This document shows, piece after piece, positions 35,072 to 47,000 of a stretch of 64,000 bases of DNA. How positions within the stretch are numbered: the stretch's first letter is position 1; the number at the start of each line of letters is the position of its first letter. The stretch comes from Ardenticatenaceae bacterium. Its GTDB lineage: Bacteria; Chloroflexota; Anaerolineae; Promineifilales; Promineifilaceae. The DNA is taken from the NCBI GenBank assembly GCA_020634245.1, contig JACKCC010000011.1, forward strand, positions 314,071 to 378,070, given 5' to 3'. Position numbers and translations under genes: made by a program. The notes beneath the pieces are model-generated. The model worked only from the letters and a program-made list of their open reading frames with translations, did no database searches and was not told where the DNA came from.

Positions 35072-35737
35072 TTACTCACTGATATAGACATCAGTTGCCT
35101 CACTCTTCTGAGGCAAAATCTCACCTTTGTAGACCCACACTTTCACACCAATTTGTCCGAAGGTCGTCAGTGCTTCAGCAAAACCATAGTCCAGATCCGC
35201 ACGAATCGTATTACGGGGGACACGCCCGTCCCACACCTTCTCTTTTCGCGCCATTTCCGAACCACCCAAACGGCCGCCTACTTCAATACGAACTCCCTCA
35301 ACACCCTGGCGCATCGCCTGCATAACAGCACGCTTCATTGCCCGGCCATGAGAAATCCGCCGCTGCAACTGACTCGCAATATTCTCAGCAATCAAATACG
35401 CATCCGTGTCCGGAGAACTGATCTCCTCAACCTCAAGTTTCACCGATTTGCCAGTCAAATCCTTAAGCTTGTTTCTCAATTCCTTAACCGAAGCACCCTT
35501 CCGGCCAATCACAATACCCGGTTTGGCCGTATGAATCGTCACTTGAACCTGATTAGGAGCACGCTCGATTTCTAAACCAGAAACACCAGCTTGCGACAGC
35601 TCATCTTTAATCAATTTGCGAATCGCAAAATCCTCATGCAGTAATTCTTCGTACCGCTTACCTTCAGCAAACCATCGCGTATTCCAATCGCGAATAGATT
35701 TCAAACGGAATCCAATAGGATGTACTTTTCGTCCCAA
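35072..35737 (-). CDS. rpsC: Ribosomal protein S3, TTG start
   Basis: mRNA-entry-channel protein, 221 residues, with a KH domain (IVIGRKGASVKELRNKL) and the C-terminal GARIAEVS-like region (SGRLGGSEMARKE, here GGRLGGSEMARKE). The start is a TTG giving GRKVHPIGFRLKSI after the initiator, seven bases past GGAGG. The upstream ATG in frame would place that ribosome site inside the gene. Confidence 0.95.
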   Translation of the reverse strand: MGRKVHPIGFRLKSIRDWNTRWFAEGKRYEELLHEDFAIRKLIKDELSQAGVSGLEIERAPNQVQVTIHTAKPGIVIGRKGASVKELRNKLKDLTGKSVKLEVEEISSPDTDAYLIAENIASQLQRRISHGRAMKRAVMQAMRQGVEGVRIEVGGRLGGSEMARKEKVWDGRVPRNTIRADLDYGFAEALTTFGQIGVKVWVYKGEILPQKSEATDVYISE

Positions 35738-35777
35738 CGTTATTCCTCCATGCAACCGTTAAAGGTTGCCGCGATCA

Positions 35778-36158
35778 TTAAAGATCGCCATAGTCCACCA
35801 CTTCACGCTCAGCCAACACCACAGTAATATGCGACGAACGACGAATAATCGGTCGGAAACGGCCGCGGCCAGCAAAACGACCACCATAAGGCGCTTTACG
35901 ATGACGGGGGCCTTCATCAGCAAAGATACGGCTTACATAAAGCTCACCAATCTCCAGACCAAAATTTTGTTCAGCATTAGCCACAGCCGATTGAATCAGC
36001 TTAAAGACTGGTTCAGCTGCCCTTTGAGGCATAAAACGCAGCTTATCCATAGCTTCCTGTGCATCCATACCCCGCACAACATCCACAACCAGCCGAACCT
36101 TACGTGGTGAAATCGGAATAAAACGTGCTTTCGCTTTAACTTCAAATGCTTCAGCCAT
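35778..36158 (-). CDS. rplV: Ribosomal protein L22
   Basis: Large-subunit tunnel protein, 126 residues: ARFIPISPRKVRLVVDVVRG, LIQSAVANAEQNFGLE, and the hairpin region FADEGPRHRKAPYGGRFAGRG. Its first base overlaps the rpsS stop codon. Confidence 0.97.
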   Translation of the reverse strand: MAEAFEVKAKARFIPISPRKVRLVVDVVRGMDAQEAMDKLRFMPQRAAEPVFKLIQSAVANAEQNFGLEIGELYVSRIFADEGPRHRKAPYGGRFAGRGRFRPIIRRSSHITVVLAEREVVDYGDL

Positions 36159-36439
36159 TACCGACGCCCCTTCTTCTCAGCCTTACTAATATGGCCGCGA
36201 AATGTTCGAGTTGGGGCAAACTCACCCAGTTTATGACCAACCATATTTTCCGTCACATAAATAGGAATATGACGGCGGCCATCATAAACAGCAATCGTAT
36301 GTCCCACCATTTGCGGAAAAATCGTACTCGCTCGCGACCAGGTACGAATAACCTGGCGATTTTTCGAGGCATTCAGTTTTTCCACTTTCTTCAACAATTT
36401 AGGGTCAATATAAGGACCTTTCTTTAATGATCGTGACAT
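36158..36439 (-). CDS. rpsS: Ribosomal protein S19
   Basis: Small-subunit head protein, 93 residues: SRSLKKGPYIDPKLLKKV, TWSRASTIFPQMVGHTI, and VYVTENMVGHKLGEFAPTR-like VTENMVGHKLGEFAPTRTF. Overlaps rplV by one base. Confidence 0.98.
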   Translation of the reverse strand: MSRSLKKGPYIDPKLLKKVEKLNASKNRQVIRTWSRASTIFPQMVGHTIAVYDGRRHIPIYVTENMVGHKLGEFAPTRTFRGHISKAEKKGRR

Positions 36440-36450
36440 CCTCTTACCTC

Positions 36451-37290
36451 CTACCGACGCTTCTTAGACCGACGACGGAAAATAAATTTATCGGTAGACT
36501 TATTATTACGGGTCCGCCGTCCTTGCGCCGGTTGTCCCCACGGCGTTTTAGGAGCAGCCATACCAATCGGTGAACGGCCTTCACCACCACCATGCGGGTG
36601 ATCGTTCGGGTTCATCGCCGAGCCGCGGACCGTCGGGCGAATGCCCATGTGACGCTTACGGCCAGCCTTGCCCAGTTTCACATTACCATGCTCCACATTA
36701 CCTACCTGACCAATCGTCGCCAGACATTCTTGTGGTACATAACGCTCTTCACCAGATGGCAAACGAAGAGTCACATACTGCGGATGATCCTTCGACAACA
36801 ATTGAGCCGAAGTACCAGCCGAGCGCACCATTTGTCCACCACGGCCAACTTGCAGCTCAATATTATGCACCTGTGTACCTAAAGGAATGTTTTGCAGTGG
36901 CAACGCATTACCCGGTCGGATTTCGGCATTAGGACCACTCATCACATCGTCGCCCACACGCAGACCCAACGGTGCAACAATGTACCGTTTCTCACCGTCT
37001 GCATATACAAGCAACGCAATACGAGCCGAGCGATTGGGATCATATTCAATCGAAACGACCTGGGCCGGAATACCAAACTTGTCCCGCTTAAAATCAATTA
37101 AACGGTAACGGCGTTTGTGACCACCACCACGGTGGCGAACAGTCACCTTTCCACGAAAATTGCGGCCGGCACGTTTACGCAAACCCTTCACTAAAGATGG
37201 TTCTGGCTGCGTACGCGTGATCTCCTCAAAGGTCTGTCCGCTCATGTCACGGCGACCAGGAGAAGTCGGCTTAAACACTTTAATCGGCAT
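36451..37290 (-). CDS. rplB: Ribosomal protein L2
   Basis: Peptidyl-transferase-centre assembly protein, 279 residues: VRHRGGGHKRRYRLIDFKRD, the KOW-like core, and the conserved C-terminal RGSAMNPNDHPHGGGEGRSP with its key His. It lies between rplW and rpsS. Confidence 0.98.
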   Translation of the reverse strand: MPIKVFKPTSPGRRDMSGQTFEEITRTQPEPSLVKGLRKRAGRNFRGKVTVRHRGGGHKRRYRLIDFKRDKFGIPAQVVSIEYDPNRSARIALLVYADGEKRYIVAPLGLRVGDDVMSGPNAEIRPGNALPLQNIPLGTQVHNIELQVGRGGQMVRSAGTSAQLLSKDHPQYVTLRLPSGEERYVPQECLATIGQVGNVEHGNVKLGKAGRKRHMGIRPTVRGSAMNPNDHPHGGGEGRSPIGMAAPKTPWGQPAQGRRTRNNKSTDKFIFRRRSKKRR

Positions 37291-37386
37291 ATTTCCTCCA
37301 GAGACAGTTTTTAGGTTTCTTCAATAAACCGGAACATAACCCCTGTTTATCCGAAACCCTCATCCCTGCTCAAACAAAATTAACGA

Positions 37387-37686
37387 CTAAACACCTTCAA
37401 ACAAATCAATACTATTACCAGGAGAAAGGGTAACGACAGCCTTTTTCCAGCCAGCCTTGCGAATCGTCATACTACGCCAGCGGCGTGCACGCTTAGCCGG
37501 CATATTGGCAATACGTACTTTTTCCACATTCACATCGGGCCAGGCTAATTCAACAGCCTGCTTAATTTGCATCTTGTTCGCCCGTGAGTCGACGACAAAA
37601 GAGTATTGATTGTGCAGATCAACCAGATAACTGCTTTTTTCCGTCACCATTGGACGGCGAATAATTTCACGCCAATGTAATTGCAT
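37387..37686 (-). CDS. rplW: Ribosomal protein L23
   Basis: Tunnel-exit protein that docks trigger factor and SRP, 99 residues: IIRRPMVTEKSS, YSFVVDSRANKMQIKQAVE and VEKVRIANMPAK. A 96-base gap separates it from rplB, wide for this cluster; I see nothing coding in it. Confidence 0.97.
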   Translation of the reverse strand: MQLHWREIIRRPMVTEKSSYLVDLHNQYSFVVDSRANKMQIKQAVELAWPDVNVEKVRIANMPAKRARRWRSMTIRKAGWKKAVVTLSPGNSIDLFEGV

Positions 37687-37689
37687 TTC

Positions 37690-38349
37690 TTACTCCTCCT
37701 CATCGAACTCAGTAAAATCAAGAGATTCAACAGCCAAGAAGCTGTTCAATGCTTCTAAAGACGACAAAGGCATGACAACTTTTTCATGGCCAAGTAAATC
37801 TCGAATATTCAAATAAGTCGCTCGTATCGACTTTGCATTTGGCAAATTACGGACGGATTTATCAACGTTCTCGTTTGCCTCGGGCAATAAAACCAATACG
37901 CTTGAACCTTTAGCCAACCGATCGAATACGGCAACCATATCTTTTGTCTTAGGTTGATCCAAAGTTAGATTATCTAAAACAACAATGTCCCCATTGCTTG
38001 CTTTAATAGTTAAAGCGGAACGCAAGGCCGCCCGGCGCATTTTACGTGGCATGTCTTTGACATAGCTGCGGGGTTTGGGGCCATGGGCCACGCCGCCACC
38101 CACAAAAATTGGCGCTTTGCGGCTGCCATGACGGGCATTACCAGTCCCTTTTTGGCGATACATTTTGGCAGTCGTCCGATTTACTTCTGACCGTCCTTTT
38201 GCCTTGTGTGTGCCCTGGCGTGCATTAGCCAATTGACGTACTAATGCCTGGTGCATCAAACCGCGATTTATTTTTGCTTCAAAAACACTTTCCGGAAGCT
38301 CAACGGTGCCTACTTCCTCACCAGCCATATTGAAAATTGAAACATTCAT
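37690..38349 (-). CDS. rplD: Ribosomal protein L4
   Basis: Tunnel-constriction protein and, in E. coli, S10-operon repressor; 219 residues. It has AKGRSEVNRTTAKMYRQKGT, GGGVAHGPKPRSYVKDMPRK and ALRSALTIKA. The ATG at 38349 (MNVSIFNMAGEEVG) follows GGAGGCGTTGAG; the longer frame overlaps rplC and is rejected. Confidence 0.97.
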   Translation of the reverse strand: MNVSIFNMAGEEVGTVELPESVFEAKINRGLMHQALVRQLANARQGTHKAKGRSEVNRTTAKMYRQKGTGNARHGSRKAPIFVGGGVAHGPKPRSYVKDMPRKMRRAALRSALTIKASNGDIVVLDNLTLDQPKTKDMVAVFDRLAKGSSVLVLLPEANENVDKSVRNLPNAKSIRATYLNIRDLLGHEKVVMPLSSLEALNSFLAVESLDFTEFDEEE

Positions 38350-38362
38350 CTCAACGCCTCCG

Positions 38363-39031
38363 TTAACTCTTTGCCGCATCGCGGATAATGACAAAGCTGC
38401 CTTTTGAGCCTGGAACAGACCCTTTGATAGCAATTAAGTGGTTTTCAGGATCAATTTGAACAACTTCCAGGTTCTGCGATGTGAATCGTTCATTTCCCAT
38501 CCGACCGGCCATCTTTTTCCCTTTGAAAACGTGAGCCGTTCCTGAGGTGGCACCAATTGAGCCGGGAGCGCGATGGCGATCAGATTGGCCGTGTGTTTTA
38601 ACACCGCCACCAAAGCCATGTCGTTTTACAACACCGGCGAAACCGCGACCTTTGGTTTTGCCTGTCACATCTACTTTATCGCCGACTTCAAACTGCTCAA
38701 CAGTCAGTTTTTGACCAACTTTATGGTTAACGGCCGTTTTTGTACGGAACTCGCGCAAAAAACGGACAGGTGGCACACCATTACCCTTTTTACGTCGAGG
38801 GTGTTTATTGTCCGGCTTAACCAAGCCCAAATGGCCCTTCTGTCCCTTGGACAACCGTTTTTCTTTAATTTCTTCAAAACCGACCTGAACAGCTTCATAT
38901 CCGTCGGTGTTTTTCGTCTTAACCTGCGTTACATAGCATGGCCCGGCCTTAATAACCGTTACAGGCGTAACAACACCCTGTTCATCAAAAACCTGGGTCA
39001 TGCCTACTTTAATACCTAATAAACCTTTCAC
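38363..39031 (-). CDS. rplC: Ribosomal protein L3
   Basis: Large-subunit assembly initiator, 222 residues: GLLGIKVGMTQVFDEQG, VTGKTKGRGFAGVVKRHGF, RAPGSIGATSGTAHVFKGKK and MAGRMGNERFTSQNL. It follows rpsJ after a 122-base gap. Confidence 0.98.
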   Translation of the reverse strand: MKGLLGIKVGMTQVFDEQGVVTPVTVIKAGPCYVTQVKTKNTDGYEAVQVGFEEIKEKRLSKGQKGHLGLVKPDNKHPRRKKGNGVPPVRFLREFRTKTAVNHKVGQKLTVEQFEVGDKVDVTGKTKGRGFAGVVKRHGFGGGVKTHGQSDRHRAPGSIGATSGTAHVFKGKKMAGRMGNERFTSQNLEVVQIDPENHLIAIKGSVPGSKGSFVIIRDAAKS

Positions 39032-39153
39032 AAAATCCTCCCAGGACTGTCAGCAATAATACGCTGCATCATCCTTCTCAGAGTTCATCCGTAGAAAAAT
39101 CGAGCAAAAACGGTCAGACACTTCAGCCGCTTTCTCGAGTTCTATTTCTACAA

Positions 39154-39462
39154 TCAGATTGAAATTTCGATATCAACACCAGCTGGCAAATTCAATCGCA
39201 TCAATGTATCAATCGTTTTCGAGTCCGGATTCACAACGTCAATGAGACGCTTATGTGTACGAATCTCAAAATGTTCATGAGAATCTTTATCAATAAACGT
39301 ACTACGTCTTACAGTAAAACGTTCCAGCTTCGTCGGTAACGGAACTGGGCCAATCACACGGGCACCGGTTCTTTCGGCCGTGCCCACAATGCGCTTTGCA
39401 GATTGATCGAGCACACGATGATCATATGCTTTTAAACGAATGCGAATTTTTTGCTTAGCCAT
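39154..39462 (-). CDS. rpsJ: Ribosomal protein S10
   Basis: Small-subunit protein that also binds NusB in antitermination, 102 residues: KIRIRLKAYDHRVLDQSA, GPVPLPTKLERFTVRRS and HEHFEIRTHKRLIDV. The ATG at 39462 gives the usual MAKQKIRIRL; the upstream extension has no family match. Follows tuf. Confidence 0.97.
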   Translation of the reverse strand: MAKQKIRIRLKAYDHRVLDQSAKRIVGTAERTGARVIGPVPLPTKLERFTVRRSTFIDKDSHEHFEIRTHKRLIDVVNPDSKTIDTLMRLNLPAGVDIEISI

Positions 39463-39515
39463 AATTGCCTCAATTAAAGGGGGTTGTACCCTAAGGCACA
39501 CCCCCCAATTACTGT

Positions 39516-40718
<1,203 letters not shown>

Positions 40719-40785
40719 TTTACTTTTTCCTCTCTACCAAACTTAATAAAACCCGGATACCCGGAAAATCAGTATATCAGCTTTC

Positions 40786-42867
40786 TTAACGATGACCTTT
40801 CACAATAGCTTGGGCCATATCTTCACTTACTTGAGCATAATGCTCAAATTCCATTGTAAATGTACCACGCCCTTGCGTCATTGAACGCAGCCGCGTAGCA
40901 TAACCAAACATTTCAGACAAAGGCACTTTCGCTTTTATCGATTGCAACCCCTCTGCCCGCAATTCCATGCCTTCAATTGAACCACGACGCGAAGATAAAT
41001 TCCCGATCACATCACCGGTGTATTCCTCTGGGGTCACCACTTCAACAGACATAATTGGCTCTAACAGAACCGGTTGACCTTTCTGAGTTCCTTCTTTCAA
41101 TGCCATCGAACCGGCAATTTTGAAAGCCATCTCTGAAGAATCGACTTCATGGAACGAACCATCATATAAAGTAGCTTTCAAATCAACCATTGGGTAACCA
41201 GCTAAAACACCGCTACCCAATGCCTCTTGAATGCCCATTTCCACCGGTCGAATATATTCTTTGGGAATAGAACCACCAACAATTGCATCTTCAAAAACGA
41301 AACCTGATCCTGGTTCCAGTGGTTCGAGGCGAAGAATGACATGGGCAAATTGACCACGCCCGCCAGTTTGACGTACAAATCTAGCTTCTGCCTTTTCGAC
41401 AGGTTTGGTAATGGTTTCCCGATAAGCAACTCTTGGTTGACCGACATTTGCTGCGACTTTGAATTCACGCAACATGCGATCAACCAACACTTCCAAGTGC
41501 AGCTCACCCATCCCATACAAAACAGTTTGAGAGGTCTGTTCATCAATCTTGACTTGAAAGGTCGGATCTTCCTCAGCCAGTGCCTTTAACGCAATAGCCA
41601 TCTTATCTTGATCGGCATTAGTCTTAGGCTCAATAGCAAGCTGGATAACCGGTTCGGGGAAATCGATCGACTCCAATATTATAGGAGCCTTCATATCACA
41701 AAGGGTTTCACCGGTAAATGTGGTTTTTAACCCGAGAGTAGCGGCTATATCTCCTGAACGGACCTCTTTCAAATCTTCTCGGTGATCGGCGTGCATTCTC
41801 AGGATACGGCCGATCCGCTCTTTCCGGTTCTTGGTGCTATTCAATACCGAATCACCACTGCGCAAGACGCCTGAATAAACCCGGAAATAGGCCAGACGCC
41901 CCACATAAGGATCTGTGACGATCTTGAAGACCAATACCGCTAAAGGTTCGTCATCACCGGCATGCCGTAATTCCTCTTTCTCCGTAAAAGGATTGGTACC
42001 ACCAATCGGCGGCACATCCAATGGAGATGGCAAGTAATAAATAACGGCATCCAAAACCCGCTGCACACCTTTATTCCGCAGCGCTGTACCACACAAAACC
42101 GGCGTAACCCGGCCCTTCACAGTAGCGTTACGAAGTGCAGTACGGAGTTCATCAGCCGTAATCTCTTCCTCGTCCAGATAGCGCAGCATCAACTCATCAT
42201 CGGTTTCGACAATACGTTCAATGATTGCCCGACGCGCATTCTCGGCATTTTCGATTTCGTCTTCGGGAATGGGCACATTTTGGGGAGCAGCACCTAAATC
42301 ACCTTCTTCCCAAACAAATGCTTCCATCGTCAATAAATCGACGATTCCCCGGAAACTAGATTCCTGACCAATCGGCCACTGTACTGCAATTGGATTGGCG
42401 CCAAGACGCCCACGAATCATTTCAATAGTACGGACAAAGTTGGCGCCCACTCTATCCATCTTGTTAACAAAGCAGATCCGCGGAACATTATATTCATCAG
42501 CCTGACGCCAGACTGTTTCTGACTGCGGCTCTACACCAGCCACAGCATCGAACACGACAACGCCACCATCCAATACACGCAAGCTACGCTGCACCTCGGC
42601 CGTAAAATCAATATGGCCAGGTGTATCAATGATATTGATCTGATGATCCCGCCAATAAGCGGTAGTAGCAGCGGAAGTGATCGTAATACCACGTTCCTGT
42701 TCCTGCTCCATATGATCCATCGTAGCCGTGCCTTCGTGCACTTCGCCCATACGATGAATCACGCCAGTGTAATATAGGATACGTTCGGTCGTTGTCGTCT
42801 TACCGGCATCAATATGAGCAATAATGCCAATATTACGAACACGTTCCAGCGGATAACGGTCAGCCAT
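40786..42867 (-). CDS. fusA: Elongation factor G
   Basis: Translocation GTPase, 693 residues. G motifs: AHIDAGKTTTTERIL, DTPGHIDF, NKMD; the switch RGITITSAATTAYW and the C-terminal domain IV/V segment GRGTFTMEFEHYAQV are present. It lies between rpsG and tuf. Confidence 0.98.
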   Translation of the reverse strand: MADRYPLERVRNIGIIAHIDAGKTTTTERILYYTGVIHRMGEVHEGTATMDHMEQEQERGITITSAATTAYWRDHQINIIDTPGHIDFTAEVQRSLRVLDGGVVVFDAVAGVEPQSETVWRQADEYNVPRICFVNKMDRVGANFVRTIEMIRGRLGANPIAVQWPIGQESSFRGIVDLLTMEAFVWEEGDLGAAPQNVPIPEDEIENAENARRAIIERIVETDDELMLRYLDEEEITADELRTALRNATVKGRVTPVLCGTALRNKGVQRVLDAVIYYLPSPLDVPPIGGTNPFTEKEELRHAGDDEPLAVLVFKIVTDPYVGRLAYFRVYSGVLRSGDSVLNSTKNRKERIGRILRMHADHREDLKEVRSGDIAATLGLKTTFTGETLCDMKAPIILESIDFPEPVIQLAIEPKTNADQDKMAIALKALAEEDPTFQVKIDEQTSQTVLYGMGELHLEVLVDRMLREFKVAANVGQPRVAYRETITKPVEKAEARFVRQTGGRGQFAHVILRLEPLEPGSGFVFEDAIVGGSIPKEYIRPVEMGIQEALGSGVLAGYPMVDLKATLYDGSFHEVDSSEMAFKIAGSMALKEGTQKGQPVLLEPIMSVEVVTPEEYTGDVIGNLSSRRGSIEGMELRAEGLQSIKAKVPLSEMFGYATRLRSMTQGRGTFTMEFEHYAQVSEDMAQAIVKGHR

Positions 42868-42886
42868 TACAAATACTCAATCAATC

Positions 42887-43357
42887 TTAATAGCGGAAAT
42901 GAGAGAAGGCACGGTTGGCTTCCGCCATACGATGGGTATCATCACGCCGCTTAACGGCCGCACCCTGATTATTAACCGCATCCATAAGCTCATTCGCCAA
43001 TTTTTCCGACATCGAACGGCCACCCCGGCTCCGGGCAGCTGTCAACAACCAACGCATAGATAAGGTTATCTGACGATGCGCCTCAACCGGGATTGGAACC
43101 TGATAAGTTGCCCCACCTACACGTCGCGGCTTGACCTCAACACGAGGAGCAACATTTTCCAAGGCTTGTTCAAAAACCTCAATAGCAGGACGATTCGTTT
43201 TTTCTTCGATAATTTCGAAACTATCGTACAAAACCCGCTGTGCCGTGCTCTTCTTTCCACTTTTCATCAATCGGTTAACAAACATGGAAACATGCACGCT
43301 GTTATAACGCAAGTCAGGGTCTACAGCCCGATTTTCAGGGCGATAACGTCTTGGCAT
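42887..43357 (-). CDS. rpsG: Ribosomal protein S7
   Basis: Small-subunit head initiator and, in E. coli, str-operon repressor; 156 residues: MPRRYRPENRAVDPDLRY, VEVKPRRVGGATYQVPIPV, and LANELMDAVNNQGAAVKRRD. Follows rpsL. Confidence 0.98.
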   Translation of the reverse strand: MPRRYRPENRAVDPDLRYNSVHVSMFVNRLMKSGKKSTAQRVLYDSFEIIEEKTNRPAIEVFEQALENVAPRVEVKPRRVGGATYQVPIPVEAHRQITLSMRWLLTAARSRGGRSMSEKLANELMDAVNNQGAAVKRRDDTHRMAEANRAFSHFRY

Positions 43358-43380
43358 TTCTTACTCTCCGTTTCTCACAC

Positions 43381-43797
43381 TCACTTAGGCGTTTTTGCAC
43401 CGTACTTTGAGCGAGCTTTCTTCCGATTATCCACACCACCAGAATCCAACGTACCGCGGACGATATGATAGCGAACACCGGGCAAATCTTTCACACGTCC
43501 CCCACGCACCAACACGACAGAGTGATCCTGCAAATTATGCCCTTCACCAGGAATATAAGCCGTGACTTCAATACCGTTTGTTAAACGGACACGCGCAACT
43601 TTACGCAAAGCAGAATTCGGCTTTTTAGGCGTCATCGTCTTTACCTGCGTACAAACCCCGCGCTTCTGAGGGGAACCCTTTGGTTGATGCATACGGCGCT
43701 GTTTAAATGAATTCAAAGTCCACTGCAATGCGGGCGCTTTACTCTTTTTGGACTTTGATATGCGCCCTTTCCGTACAAGTTGATTAATTGTAGGCAC
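43381..43797 (-). CDS. rpsL: Ribosomal protein S12
   Basis: Decoding-centre protein, 138 residues: MPTINQLVRKGR, QKRGVCTQVKTMTPKKPNSA, and VLVRGGRVKDLPGVRYHIVR. The wild-type Lys of the PKKPNSA loop is present, so nothing suggests streptomycin resistance. It follows a 294-base gap after rpoB. Confidence 0.98.
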   Translation of the reverse strand: MPTINQLVRKGRISKSKKSKAPALQWTLNSFKQRRMHQPKGSPQKRGVCTQVKTMTPKKPNSALRKVARVRLTNGIEVTAYIPGEGHNLQDHSVVLVRGGRVKDLPGVRYHIVRGTLDSGGVDNRKKARSKYGAKTPK

Positions 43798-44091
43798 GCT
43801 AACCTATCTCCTTGTCAATCTATATCACCCTCTATACGAAGGTTTATAACGTGTATTTGTGAATTAGTGCTATCTGCCAGACAGCAACCCACAACTTCCC
43901 GACAAATGGAGGCCATCGTAGTTGTGCTAACTCGATGGCCTCCAAGATTAAACTTATTCAATTGGTAACTGCTAGTTACCTGACTAACTAATTGTTGGCA
44001 GACATACGAAAAGCGATTTTATCACAATCGCTCGTGTTGTCAAACTAAAAACTCCGTTTCAGAGGAGAAAAAGCCTCAAGAACCGCTTATT
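43798..44091. other. Gap between rpoB and rpsL with a stem-loop
   Basis: rpoC would be expected here but there is no room for it and no remnant is visible. A perfect 12-bp stem TGGAGGCCATCG/CGATGGCCTCCA lies at 43907-43944 with a 14-base loop; on the minus strand it is followed by TTTGTC, a weak terminator signature. rpsL therefore may have its own promoter in this gap. Confidence 0.55.
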
Positions 44092-47000
44092 TTAATGGCG
44101 GTTGCGAACCAGGTCCATCAGACCACCGCCGGCCCAAGCCCTCTGCCGCTTATCATCTTCTTTGCCAAACCGAATAACGTCACCATTATTCGTGATCGCT
44201 TCTACTGCCAACCCTAAGCTTTGCAGCTCCTTAACCAACACCCGGAAAGAAGCTGGAACGCCAGGCTCTTCAATTGGTTCATTTTTAACAATCGATTCGT
44301 AAGTTTTAACACGGCCTTGTACGTCGTCAGACTTAATAGTCAACATTTCCTGAAGCGTGTATGCCGCGCCATAAGCTTCAAGCGCCCATACTTCCATCTC
44401 ACCAAAACGCTGACCACCAAATTGAGCCTTACCGCCTAATGGCTGTTGGGTAACCAATGAGTACGGCCCTGTTGAACGGGCATGCGCTTTATCTTCGACC
44501 AGATGGGCCAGCTTGAGCATATGGACAACGCCGACGGTCACAGGTTGATCAAACGGCCGTCCCGTTTTACCATCAAGTAATCGTTCCTTGCCCAAAATTG
44601 GCAATGGTATATGAGTCGCCACCGTGATTTGAGATGCCAACGATTCCAGTTCATCCAGGTCGGTTTTCTTTGGATCAACTTTCACAGTTTTTGGCAGTAA
44701 TTCATCATATGTTTCCAACATATGCGTATACCATTCACGTACACACACTTCGATAGTCATTTCATCGCAGGAAACCCAATCCAATTTACTCATCGACTCG
44801 GCGTTTTCAGGGAACACTTTTTCAGGGTCCCATCCACGCTGGCGAAGCCATTCGCTGGCCACTACACGACGGGCATAAAGTTGATCAACTTCAAGCTTCT
44901 CAACAGGGTAGCCCATTTCACTCAGCCATGCTGTGATAAACAAACTACGGGCATCATCATCGTTTTGCAACGATTCCAGATCGTACTTCATCTCCTGAAG
45001 CCAATCCCATGCCCAATCACCAGCAATACGCCAGGCATGCTCGATCAACCAGGCACGAGCTAATTCGGCAGCAATTTCATCCTCATTAGCCCCATCAAAC
45101 ACAGGGGTAATCGCACGGAACCCAAGCCGCCGGGCAGCCCAACCCAAATGAGCTTCCAATACCTGGCCAATGTTCATACGTCCCGGCACGCCAAGCGGAC
45201 TAAGCACGATATCAACTGGGCGGCCGTCAGCCAGGAACGGCATATCTTCCATCGGTACCACTTTAGAAATAACGCCTTTGTTACCGTGGCGACCGGCCAT
45301 CTTATCACCAGCCGAAATCTTGCGGCGCTGAGCGACGCTAACACGCACCATCGTTTCCACACCGGCCGGCAAATCGCGATCATGCTGCCGGGTAAATACG
45401 TGGACATCAACAACCTTGCCTCGTGCGCCATGGGGCAGTCGCAGGCTGGAATCTTTAACCTCGCGTGCTTTATCACCAAAGATTGCACGGAGTAATTTTT
45501 CTTCTGGGCTTAGTTCTTTCTCACCCTTGGGGGTGATTTTACCAACCAGAATGTCATTTTCATTGACATCGGCACCCACACGGATAATGCCGCGCTCGTC
45601 CAGGTCTTTCAACGCATCCTCGCTCACGTTGGGGATGTCGTAAGTAATTTCTTCAGGCCCCAGCTTGGTGTCACGCGCTTCAACTTCATGCTTTTCAATG
45701 TGAATGGAAGTGAAGTGATCCTGACGCACCAGATTTTCGCTGACGATGATAGCGTCTTCATAGTTGCCACCTTCCCAAGAGAGAAAAGCCACAACAACGT
45801 CCTGGCCCAGAGCTAACTCGCCATATTCAGTCGAAGAACTATCGGCCAGAACTTCACCAGTCTTAATGCGCTGGCCTTTGATAACGACGGGACGCTGATC
45901 AATGCATGTGCTTTGGTTAGAGCGGTTGTATTTACGAAGATTGTAAACATGTGGCCCTTCGGTCTCCATGACAACGATCTTGTCGCCGGTAACGCTGATT
46001 ACTTCACCGTCATTGGCAGCGAGCACAATTTGGCCTGAATTATAGGCTGCTTGCAATTCCATGCCTGTGCTGACAATCGGGACGTTGGGCTGCAACAATG
46101 GAACAGCCTGGCGCTGCATGTTTGATCCCATCAACGCACGGTTGGCATCATCATGTTCCAGGAAAGGAATTAACGCGGCGGAAATACCCACAATCTGGCG
46201 TGGAGCCACATCCATGTAGTCAACGCGCTGCACCGAAGAAAAACGGAACTGCTGATTGCGACGGCTAGAAACACGCTTTTGCGTCAACTGACCCCGTTCA
46301 TCCAGGGTAGCATTAGCCTGGGCAATTGTGAAGGGATCCTCTTCATCAGCGGACATGTAGGTGATTTCTTCGGTGATGAAGGGCTGCACTTTTACTTCGT
46401 CAATGCCCGCAGCTTTGATGGTTTTGGCATGTTCTTTGGTGATGGTTTCGCCGGCAGCGATGATGATTTCGCCCGTTTCTGGATCCACGACGTTTTCAAA
46501 GGCATCATGATCAACAAGTTCATCACTGTTGCCAGGCAATACATTTAACACTTTGCGGTAAGGGGTTTCAATGAAACCATATTGATTGACACGGCCGTAT
46601 GCCGCCAAACGACCAATCAAACCAATGTTCGGGCCTTCCGGGGTCTCGATGGGGCAGATACGGCCGTAATGACTATGATGGACGTCACGCACCTCAAAAC
46701 CAGCCCGTTCACGCCGCAAACCGCCCGGCCCTAACGCAGACAAAGTCCGCTTATGCGTCAACTCCGACAGTGGGTTAGCCTGTTCCATGAACTGGCTCAA
46801 CTGCGAACTGCCAAAAAACTCGCGAACGGCCGCGACAACCGGGCGGATGTTAATCAAGGAAACCGGCGTCACGCTTTCGGTGCCGCGAATCGACATACGC
46901 TCACGGACAACTCGTTCCATACGGCGCAAACCAACTCGCAGTTTTGCTTGAAGCAGTTCGCCCACCGTCTTAACCCGACGGTTGCCCAGATGGTCAATAT

